Below, in pieces: positions 54,591 through 64,000 of a stretch of 64,000 nt of DNA (position 1 is its first letter; each line of letters starts with the position of its first letter). The notes below the pieces were generated by a model. That model saw nothing but the letters and a program-made list of their open reading frames with translations, searched no databases and was not told the origin of the DNA. A program made the position numbers and the translations under genes. Source of the DNA: Arenicola marina (taxonomy: Eukaryota; Annelida; Polychaeta; Arenicolidae); NCBI GenBank assembly GCA_964019135.1, contig OZ025257.1:22490352-22554351 (forward strand). Reading direction: 5' to 3'.

Positions 54591-56094
54591 GAAAGTTATC
54601 TACATTCATGCATACAACGTCACATAAAAAGGGTCAAAAATCATCTGGATGGATGGAGCACAACATGTTCAAAATATATTTACTGCATTCGTACATGTGC
54701 CGTGTATCGGGATACCAGAGGCGGCACAGGTAATCCCATCCCATCTCTCTTCACATCAACTCTCGCTCCGCTCAGTCCCATCTGGCACCATCTCATTTGA
54801 GCTTTAACACATCGACGAGTGGGATACTTGACTCCCACCCTCCCACCACATGGCTGCAGCCGTCCCTGGATAAGTTAGATTCATTGGTACTCGTCACGAT
54901 CTAGACACATCAAGAAAAAAGGATGTTCGTGGATGACAGCTCAATTGTTATAAACCTAGGAGTTATGCTATATTTGGCTTTATAAATTCGACAATCGTTT
55001 GTCCAACTCGCGTAAGGCACTTGCACGCAATGAACAAGTCCATCACCGCTTCGGCTATTAAAAGGATTCTCCCCCATAGAGACATGACATGAATATGTTT
55101 ATCTATATGTAGCATGTCTATATTCCTATCTGATACTCTGCCTCCCCCCCCCCCCCCCTCATCCCTGTCTCCCTCACCCTCACTGTTCCCCTCTCTCTTC
55201 CCTCTCCTCGGTCCCGTCTCTCATTGTCTATTTCTCTCTATCTATATATGTCTGTCTCTCTCTCTAAATATGTATCCATGTATTTTTGCCCTGGGGGTTA
55301 TGACGTTTTTGTGAGGCCTTCCCTTCGTATGTGTCGGCTATCAAGGTATATTATCGCCCCTATAGGCGGGACGGAGGCAATAAATGTCCCATAGCGGTTA
55401 TAATGCTGACGGTCTCACAAATTGCCAGTGGTCCGCGGGATGGCGGACGCTAATTGGCTACCACTTATCCGGTATTTGCCTGGCACGTGACGAGACTTGG
55501 CGAGACTGACCACGCTGCCGAGACAACCTGGACTTCGTATACATAAATACACAGACACAGGCCTTCCCAATGGGTCTGAAAGAGGGGGGTATGTGCCCCG
55601 TGTGTCCCCCCCCCCTCCCCGCCAACCCCCCTGGACACGCCCATGGGTTATGGACGGCATGAGAGCCATGGGTTATGGACGGCATGAGGGCTTAGAGGTT
55701 AAAGGACTCCCCTACTAGTTGCCCCGCCCCCGCCTTTCATCGAACAGGCGCTGTCACTGACCTGTGTTAGCGAAGAAGTTTTCTGCGAGAGAGCGAAGCA
55801 GGGTGGGTATATATTATGTATTAACGACCTTGTTCTTAAAGCATAACAGCAATCCCGGTGCCTTACGTATGGCTTGAGCTAGACTGCAACCCGAATTGTC
55901 TGTCTGGATCATAAAACACTTTCCTGGGCTCTTGGGAAGCTGTCTGTGTGTGGATGGGTAGCGGGGGGTGGGGGTATCGTTTCTAGGATATCGTATGAAA
56001 GTACCAAAGTGTTTGGATAGTAAGCGCAACTAAATCACCTGCCACACTGTTATTTGTGTGTTTATCTCATGAATTCATGTCTTAATTGAAATTC
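54591..56094. other. Unique interval with C run, CT tract and short duplication
   Basis: Poly-C at 55144-55159, CT-rich sequence at 55160-55265, a C-rich tract with GGACACGCCCATGG at 55605-55646, and a tandem ATGGGTTATGGACGGCATGA at about 55643-55687. No exon recognised. Confidence 0.4.
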
Positions 56095-56240
56095 CTGAGT
56101 GTCCATTTTTCAACATGCGCGTTGTCGATGTCAGATTTTCATCCCAAAATGTGTCGGTGTCGAATTTGGAAATGGATGCCAATCCCAAGTGTCGATTTTT
56201 CGAAAAACGAGCAATGTCGCTCCTCGCCATTTAGGCTACC
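56095..56240 (+). repeat. TGTCGATTTT-family repeat
   Basis: Contains GTTGTCGATGTCAGATTTTC, GTGTCGGTGTCGAATTTGG and AAGTGTCGATTTTTCG. The spacing and flanks differ from the other loci, so copies are diverged. Confidence 0.5.
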
Positions 56241-56975
56241 CCTTCCAGATTCCATATCCTGCTTGCATTGTTCGTCATATTTCGTAACCCTATTCTGACC
56301 ATATTCAAGACGTATTAAATAATAGTAATAATAATAGACCAGACTGACATAATGGCATCACTTGAGGCAATTTCGCTATAGCATGATCACACTCATCACA
56401 AAATAAGCGACACCTACCGGAGACTCAACAACAACCAGTTGACATTGGAGGTGAAATGTACTACCGCAGCTCATATTAGACGAAAATGCGCTTATGGGCA
56501 CCACCTGGCGGGTAAAGATCCCCGAAGTCCATTTCGCTCTGGCGTCGGATTTGTGTTTCAAAGGATTACGTGTGGACCAGATGAATAATACATACGCTGG
56601 TCTCGGTCAAATGTATGTAGCGCCGTGAGGCAGAAAGAGCCCTCCTGGAGTGACAAATGGAACCTGGATCCACAGAACTGTCTACTTGTCTTTGGCCTTT
56701 GGTAAGATGTTCTGCCGTAGAAAGTACTGGGTCGTGAAAAATGTCAGTCTATATCTATAGACAAGCATTAAGTCGCTAGTCGTGGAGTGGGGCACTGAAA
56801 AGGCTTCTCCGCCATACATCACCGAGTCCATGAATGATGCAGCACAAGTCGACGTCTCTTAGCCCGGTATCCATAATATATAGCACTAATCTCATGTATC
56901 ATGTAGTACTGCGATGGCAACGTCTAGCCAAGAGCAATGTGGTCCCATTCTGTGAGGTATACTGACGCCTGTGTT
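56241..56975. other. Unique non-coding interval
   Basis: No gene or repeat recognised. Confidence 0.35.
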
Positions 56976-57228
56976 GAGACTGACGGTGACCAATGGTGAC
57001 AAATGTTACCTAATGGTGAACAGTGTTACTAAATGGAGAACACTGTGACCAAATGGTAAACACTGTTACCAAATTGAGACAACTGAGACCAAATGGTGAT
57101 CACTGTTGCCAAATGGTGACCACTGTTACCAAATGGTAACCGCTGTTACGAAATGGTGACCACTGTTACCAAATGGGAACCACCGTTACAAAATGGTGAC
57201 CGCAGGTGATAAATGTGAAAGTAATGGC
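56976..57228. repeat. Degenerate ~18-bp minisatellite
   Basis: About 12 copies of CACTGTTACCAAATGGTGA-like sequence with many changes. Confidence 0.75.
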
Positions 57229-57492
57229 GAACAATATGACTGATGGTGACCAATATGACTGATGGTGACCTATATGACGGATGGTGACCAATATGGCCAA
57301 TGGTGATCAATATGACCGATGGTGACCAATATGAACGATGGTGACCAATATGACCAATGGTGACCAATATGACCAATGGTGACCAATATGACCAATGGTG
57401 AACAATATGACAGATGGTGACCAATATGACCGAGGATGACCAATATGACCGATGGTGACCAAAGGTGACCAATATAACCGATGGTGACCACT
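57229..57492. repeat. 19-bp minisatellite
   Basis: About 13 copies of TGACCAATATGACCAATGG with variants. It shares GGTGACCA with the array to its left, so the two probably grew from related sequence. The right end stops 40 bp before the 46-bp array. Confidence 0.82.
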
Positions 57493-57529
57493 ATAATTGT
57501 GGTTTTCTCCTGTTCCGAACCCACACACC

Positions 57530-60500
57530 CCCTCTCCATCCCCCCCCCCTTCTTGGCTGTCCTCCTTCCCCTACTTCCACCCTCCTTCCTGGCCCTCCTA
57601 CCTTTCACCCCCAGACGCCCACTTTCACCCCCCTTCCTGGCCCTCCTACCTTCCACCCCTCCTGCCCATTCCACCCCCCTTCCTGGCCCTCCTCCCTTCC
57701 ACCCCCTCCTGCCCATTCCACCCCCCTTCCTGGCCCTCCTGCCTTCCACCCCTCCTGCCCATTCCACCCCCCTTCCTGGCCCTCCTCCCTTCCACCCCTC
57801 CTGCCCATTTCCCCCCCTTTCCTGGCCCTCCTACCTTCCACCCCTCCTGCCCATTCCACCCCCTTCCTTGCCCTCCTACCTTCCACCTCCTCCTGCCCAT
57901 TCCACCCCCCTTCCTGGCCCTCCTGCCTTCCACCCCTCCTGCCCATTCCACCCCCTTCCTGGCCCTCCTCCCTTCCACCCCTCCTGCCCATTCCACCCCC
58001 CTTCCTGGCCCTCCTCCCTTCCACCCCTCCTGCCCATTCCACCCCCTTCCTGGCCCTCCTACCTTCCACCCCCTACTGCCCATTCCACCCCCCTTCCTGG
58101 CAGTCCTACCTTCCACCCCTTCTGCCCATTCCACCCCCCTTCCTGGCCCTCCTCCCTTCCACCCCTCCTGCCCATTCCACCCCCCTTCCTGGCCCTCCTC
58201 CCTTCCACCCCTCCTGCCCATTCCACCCCCTTCCTGGCCCTCCTCCCTTCCACCCCTCCTGCCCATTCCACCCCCCTTCCTGGCCCTCCTCCCTTCCACC
58301 CCTCCTGCCCATTCCACCCCCTTCCTGGCCCTCCTCCCTTCCACCCCTCCTGCCCATTCCACCCCCTTCCTGGCCCTCCTCCCTTCCACCCCTCCTGCCC
58401 ATTCCACCCCCTTCCTGGCCCTCCTCCCTTCCACCCCTCCTGCCCATTCCACCCCCCTTCCTGGCCCTCCTCCCTTCCACCCCTCCTGCCCATTCCACCC
58501 CCTTCCTGGCCCTCCTACCTTCCACCCCCTACTGCCCATTCCACCCCCCTTCCTGGCAGTCCTACCTTCCACCCCTTCTGCCCATTCCACCCCCCTTCCT
58601 GGCCCTCCTCCCTTCCACCCCTCCTGCCCATTCCACCCCCTTCCTGGCCCTCCTCCCTTCCACCCCTCCTGCCCATTCCACCCCCTTCCTGGCCCTCCTA
58701 CCTTCCACCCCCTACTGCCCATTCCACCCCCCTTCCTGGCAGTCCTACCTTCCACCCCTCCTGCCCATTCCACCCCCCTTCCTGGCCCTCCTCCCTTCCA
58801 CCCCTCCTACCCATTCCACCGCCCTTCCTGGCCCTCCTACCTTCCACCCCTCCTGCCCATTCCACCCCCCTTCCTGGCCCTCCTCCCTTCCACCCCTCCT
58901 GCCCATTCCACCCCCCTTCCTGGCCCTCCTCCCTTCCACCCCTCCTGCCCATTCCACCCCCCTTCCTGGCCCTCCTACCTTCCACCCCTCCTGCCCATTC
59001 CACCCCCCCTCCTGGCCCTCCTCCCTTCCACCCCTAATGCCCATTCCACCCCCTTCCTGGCCCTCCTCCCTTCCACCCCTCCTGCCCATTCCACCCCCCT
59101 TCCTGGCCCTCCTCCCTTCCACCCCTCCTGCCCATTCCACCCCCCTTCCTGGCCCTCCTACCTTCCACCCCTCCTGCCCATTCCACCCCCCTTCCTGGCC
59201 CTCCTCCCTTCCACCCCTCCTGCCCATTCCACCCCCCTTCCTGGCCCTCCTCCCTTCCACCCCTCCTGCCCATTCCACCCCCCTTCCTGGCCCTCCTACC
59301 TTCCACCCCTCCTGCCCATTCCACCCCCCTTCCTGGCCCTCCTCCCTTCCACCCCTCCTGCCCATTCCACCCCCCTTCCTGGCCCTCCTACCTTCCACCC
59401 CTCCTGCCCATTCCACCCCCCTTCCTGGCCCTCCTCCCTTCCACCCCTCCTGCCCATTCCACCCCCCTTCCTGGCCCTCCTCCCTTCCACCCCTCCTGCC
59501 CATTCCACCCCCTTCCTGGCAGTCCTACCTTCCACCCCTCCTGCCCATTCCACCCCCCTTCCTGGCCCTCCTACCTTCCACCCCTTCTGCCCATTTCACC
59601 CCCTTCCTGCCCCTCCTACCTTCCACCCCTCCTGCCCATTTCACCCCCCTTCCTGGCCCTCCTACCTTCCACCCCTTCTGCCCATTCCACCCCCCTTCAT
59701 GGCCCTCCTACCTTCCACCCCTCCTGCCCATTCCACCCCCCTTCATGGCCCTCCTACCTTCCGCCCCTCCTGCCCATTCCACCCCACTTCCTGGCCCTCC
59801 TCCCTTCCACCCCCTCCTGCCCATTCCACCCCACTTCCTGGCCCTCCTCCCTTCCACCCCCTCCTGCCCATTCCACCCCCCTTCCTGGCCCTCCTACCTT
59901 CCACCCCTTCTGCCCATTCCACCCCCCTTCCTGGCCCTCCTACCTTCCACCCCTCCTGCCCATTCCACCCCCCTTCCTGGCCCTCCTACCTTCCACCCCC
60001 TCCTGCCCATTTCACCTCCTTCCTGGCCCTCCTCCCTTCCACCCCTCCTGCCCATTCCACCCCTCTTCCTGGCCCTCCTCCCTTCCACCCCTCCTGCCCA
60101 TTCCACCCCCTTCCTGGCAGTCCTACCTTCCACCCCTCCTGCCCATTCCACCCCCCTTCCTGGCCCTCCTCCCTTCCACCCCTCCTGCCCATTCCACCCC
60201 CCTTCCTGGCCCTCCTCCCTTCCACCCCTCCTGCCCATTCCACCCCCCTTCCTGGCCCTCCTACCTTCCACCCCTCCTGCCCATTCCACCCCCCTTCCTG
60301 GCCCTCCTCCCTTCCACCCCTCCTGCCCATTCCACCCCCCTTCCTGGCCCTCCTCCCTTCCACCCCCTCCTGCCCATTTCCCCCCCTTTCCTGGCCCGCC
60401 TACCTTCCACCCCTTCTGCCCATTCCACCCCACTTCCTGGCCCTCCTCCCTTCCACCCCCTCCTACCCATTTCCCCCCCTTTCCTGGCCCGCCTACCTTC

Positions 60501-62705
60501 CACCCCTTCTGCCCATTCCACCCCCCTTCCTGGCCCTCCTACCTTCCACCCCCTCCTGCCCATTCCAACCCCCTTCCTGGCCCTCCTCCCTTCCACCCCC
60601 TCCTGCCCATTTCCCCCCCTTCCTGGCCCTCCTACCTTCCACCCCCTCCTGCCCATTTCACCCCCCTTCCTGGCCCTCCTACCTTCCACCCCCTCCTGCC
60701 CATTCCAACCCCCTTCCTGGCCCTCCTCCCTTCCACCCCCTCCTGCCCATTTCCCCCCCTTTCCTGGCCCGCCTACCTTCCACCCCTTCTGCCCATTCCA
60801 CCCCCTTCCTGGCCCTCCTACCTTCCACCCCCTCCTGCCCATTTCACCCCCCTTCCTGGCCCTCCTACCTTCCACCCCCTCCTGCCCATTCCACCCCCCT
60901 TCCTGGCCCTCCTACCTTCCACCCCTCCTGCCCATTCCACCCCCCTTCCTGGCCCTCCTACCTTCCACCCCATCCTGCCCATTCCACCCCCCTTCCTGGC
61001 CCTCCTACCTTCCACCCCCTCCTGCCCATTCCACCCCCCTTCCTGGCCCTCCTACCTTCCACCCCTCCTGCCCATTTCACCCCCTTCCTGGCCCTCCTAC
61101 CTTCCACCCCTCCTGCCCATTTCACCCCCCTTCCTGGCCCTCCTACCTTCCACCCCTTCTGCCCATTCCAACCCCCTTCATGGCCCTCCTACCTTCCACC
61201 CCTCCTGCCCATTCCACCCCCCTTCCTGGCCCTCCTACCTTCCACCCCCTCACGCCCATTCCACTCCCCTTTCTGGCCCTCCTACCTTCCACCCCCTCCT
61301 GCCCATTCCACCCCCCTTCCTGGCCCTCCTACCTTCCACCCCTCCTGCCCATTTCACCCCCTTCCTGGCCCTCCTACCTTCCACCCTTCCTGCCCATTTC
61401 ACCCCCCTTCCTGGCCCTCCTACCTTCCACCCCTTCTGCCCATTCCAACCCCCTTCATGGCCCTCCTACCTTCCACCCCTCCTGCCCATTCCAACCCCCT
61501 TCATGGCCCTCCTACCTTCCACCCCTCCTGCCCATTCCACCGCCCTTCCTGGCCCTCCTACCTTCCACCCCTCCTACCCATTCCAACCCCCTTCATGGCC
61601 CTCCTACCTTCCACCCCTCCTGCCCATTCCAACCCCCTTCATGGCCCTCCTACCTTCCACCCCTCCTGCCCATTCCATCCCCCTTCCTGGCCCTCCTACC
61701 TTCCACCCCTCCTGCCCATTCCACCCCCTTCCTGGCCCTCCTACCTTCCACCCCTCCTGCCCATTCCACCCCCCTTCCTGGCCCTCCTACCTTCCACCCC
61801 TCCTGCCCATTCCAACCCCCTTCATGGCCCTCCTACCTTCCACCCCTCCTGCCCATTCCACCCCCCTTCCTGGCCCTCCTACCTTCCACCCCTCCTGCCC
61901 ATTCCACCCCCTTCCTGGCCCTCCTACCTTCCACCCCTTCTGCCCATTCCACCCCCCTTCCTGGCCCTCCTACCTTCCACCCCTCCTGCCCATTCCACCC
62001 CCCTTCCTGGCCCTCCTACCTTCCACCCCTCCTGCCCATTCCACCCCCCTTCTTGGCCCTCCTACCTTCCACCCTATCCTGCCCATTCCACCCCCCTTCC
62101 TGGCCCTCCTACCTTCCACCCCTTCTGCCCATTCCACCCCCCTTCCTGGCCCTCCTACCTTCCACCCCTCCTGCCCATTCCAACCCCCTTCCTGGCCCTC
62201 CTACCTTCCACCCCTCCTGCCCATTCCACCCCCCTTCCTGGCCCTCCTACCTTCCACCCCTTCTGCCCATTCCACCCCCCTTCCTGGCCCTCCTACCTTC
62301 CACCCCTTCTGCCCATTCCACCCCCCTTCCTGGCCCTCCTACTTTCCACCCCTTCTGCCCATTCCACCCCCCTTCCTGGCCCTCCTACTTTCCACCCCCT
62401 ATTGCCCATTCTACCCCCCTTCCTGGCACTCCTACCTTCCACCCCTCCTGTCCATTCCACCCCCCTTCCTGGCCCTCCTACCTTCCACCCCTCCTGCCCA
62501 TTCCACCCACTTCCTGGCCCTCCTACCTTCCACCCCCTCCTGCCCATTCCACCCCCCTTCCTGGCCCTCCTACCTTCCACCCCTCCTGCCCATTCCACCC
62601 CCCTTCCTGGCCCTCCTACCTTCCACCCCCTCCTGCCCATTTCACCCCCTTCCTGGCCCTCCTACCTTCCATCCCTCCTGCCCATTCCACCCCCCTTCCT
62701 GGCAC
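57530..62705. repeat. 46-bp C-rich minisatellite, about 112 copies
   Basis: The unit is TTCCACCCCTCCTGCCCATT then CCACCCCCCTTCCTGGCCCT and CCTACC, with 45- and 47-bp variants from C-run slippage. Because lengths vary around 46, proline-rich frames of 518 to 1,832 codons open on plus and glycine-rich ones on minus; these are not genes. The plus strand is almost free of G. Left copies mostly read CCTCCC before TTCCACCC and right copies CCTACC, so variants spread locally. The final copy passes into GGCACTCCTCCATTCCAGCC, which matches copy A at 43.4 kb. Confidence 0.97.
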
Positions 62706-63115
62706 TCCTCCATTCCAGCCGACTTTCCCTCGCGTCTTCCTTGCAAAATACGAAAATCTCGATTTCTATTTCCATCCACATTTCCAAGAATGCCTTGATT
62801 GTCTTTTCTCATAGTGTCATCCGCGTCTTTTACGGCTTCTGGGGAATGCCCGTACAATCTGATCTCCCCGCCAGGGGTCTCTGTTCATACGATGAGAAGT
62901 CTCATCCGTTTAGTCGCTGTCGCCTATTCATATCTTGGAGGCGTGTCTTTGACAATGTAGATGCAGATGTAGACACGTTTCCCACACGTTTTTAACCGTT
63001 ATTACATCTTCACTGTGTATTCCTTTACCCGTTCACTGGAAGGAGGTGGGTGCTCGTGGTGCCCCTCGGTACTCGCTGCCTCGTGTCTGTCTGTGTCGGG
63101 CAGCAGCTGCTTTTC
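62690..63115 (+). repeat. Duplicated segment, copy B
   Basis: Matches 43395-43885 from the CCAGCCGAC region through CAAGAATGCCTTGATTG and ACACGTTTTTAACCGT to GCTGCTTTTCTTA. It has a 3-bp deletion near 62827 and clustered changes near 62860-62890. It is interrupted at its right end by the minus-strand LINE. Confidence 0.9.
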
Positions 63116-64000
63116 TTATTTTTTCTTATAAGGATTTTATTCACCAAAACATATAAAATCAGTTGACAGAGGTTCGAATTAAAACATGATCGTGCTTATA
63201 AAACGAAGAATACTTCCAACATCGGTCCAATTTAACAAAATATACACATTTGCTTTTGTCATTAATTCACGCTTGAGAAATGCCTTTGACTTAGTACTCT
63301 CCCGGCTAGCACCGTCTTTAGTGTGGAGAAGTCAGTCTTTGTATAAAAGAAATGATAGCACCGATATTACAAAGTTGATCGATTTATTCTGAACGCCGAG
63401 AATAATTTCCTTTAAACTAATTTTAACGCTCAGCAGCTCTGATGTCAGTTTCCAAATTTCTTTCGAGAAATAACAATCATGTAACAAATGCATAGTATTT
63501 TCTGGGAGTCCACATCGGTTACACAAGTCGGATTCAATTTTTCCCCATTTCACAAGGTTTCTTTTGTAGGGTAAGATTTGATCAATTACTTTAAAGTTAA
63601 AAGCAGCTATTTTTCTCTCTGGAATATCCTTAATTTTCCTCTTATATACATCGGCAAAATTAATATCGAGGCGGTTGAAAAGATTTGATCATTTTACTTC
63701 TGTGTTCGGTATTTCACTTTTCTTCGCAATAAATATTTTATAATATGCGCGAGTCGAGACGTCGGCGATCGGGGCGGTTAAAGGGGCAGTTGCATATGGA
63801 CATGAGGCGCATGCCGTATCCGAGTTTATAACGTCTTTATATGGTTTAAGAGCCTGCCGTAGAAGAGATATCTCTGCAAAAATATTCCTCTTGTCTTTCA
63901 CTCTTTCGTGTATTGAGAGCTCACATAGTTTCCCCATTGAGAAATCCAAATCTCTTATACGTATGATCCCTACTTCTATGAAGGACTTGAAAAGCAGACA
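63116..64000 (-). mobile_element. L1/Tx1-type LINE, 3' portion (runs off window)
   Basis: The plus-strand T tract at 63116-63121 is the A tail of a minus-strand element. Its 3' UTR is about 60 bp with AATAAA. The single frame from 64000 to the stop at 63179-63181 carries IRIRDLDFSMGKLCELS at its start (the usual segment after the RT domain), then LVKWGKIESDLCNRCG and MHLLHDC forming a C-x2-C-H-C motif, then IWKLTSELL and FLLYKD. It is open except for two TGA codons (63689-63691 and 63332-63334), so the copy is fairly young but probably inactive. Elements of this clade copy themselves by target-primed reverse transcription. The RT and endonuclease domains would lie beyond the window. Confidence 0.88.

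Noticed and set aside
57465..62995. Proline-rich ORFs of up to 1,832 codons and their glycine-rich minus-strand counterparts
   Set aside because: They are readings of the 46-bp minisatellite. Several frames on both strands are open at once, unit-length changes move between frames, and the unit shows no codon-level pattern.

Overview
This window looks like gene-poor nuclear DNA from an invertebrate animal. The evidence is one spliced, GC-rich terminal exon of a metabotropic-glutamate-type (class C) G-protein-coupled receptor, several decayed non-LTR retrotransposons, tRNA-derived SINE-like pieces, small inverted-repeat elements, long poly-G/poly-C runs, and an exceptional density of minisatellites. 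Nothing looks bacterial, viral or organellar. The mix of many minisatellites, G/C homopolymers, L1/Tx1-like LINEs and a GC3-rich receptor exon would fit a marine invertebrate such as a cephalochordate, but I cannot fix the taxon from this sequence.

Layout. From 0 to 6 kb: 31-bp, degenerate 64-bp, 22-bp and 21-bp tandem arrays, the last one 2.05 kb long with a decayed right edge. From 6.5 to 9.3 kb: a promoter-like cluster (two TGACGTCA sites, CACGTG, TATA), then a 1.2-kb segment present twice in tandem. From 9.3 to 16.4 kb: C/G-rich low complexity, a 27-bp array, a truncated LINE flanked by a perfect 64-bp target duplication, and three tandem CTCF-like sites. From 16.4 to 26.15 kb: a 3.3-kb non-coding unit present three times in tandem. 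From 26 to 33.2 kb: mostly unique non-coding DNA, a 190-bp repeat pair and a 21-bp intronic array. From 33.4 to about 36 kb: the receptor's last exon and 3' UTR, the only confident protein-coding sequence. From 36 to 57 kb: more small arrays, a 43-kb segment that also occurs at 63 kb, a small inverted-repeat element, two LINE relics of different type at 50.5-52.1 kb, and a hairpin/TATA promoter-like site followed by a 43-codon ORF. From 57 to 62.7 kb: a 5.2-kb C-rich 46-bp minisatellite. From 62.7 to 64 kb: the second copy of the 43-kb segment, interrupted by a minus-strand L1/Tx1-type LINE that runs off the window.

No set of genes here works as a pathway. The most informative features are structural. 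The 43-kb and 57-63-kb copies of one segment look like an array-free state and a state with a 5-kb minisatellite. The same 43-kb copy supplies a pre-insertion site for the LINE at 63.1 kb. That LINE and its truncated relative at 12.1 kb both entered the motif CTTATGC. I see no convincing new multi-gene system.
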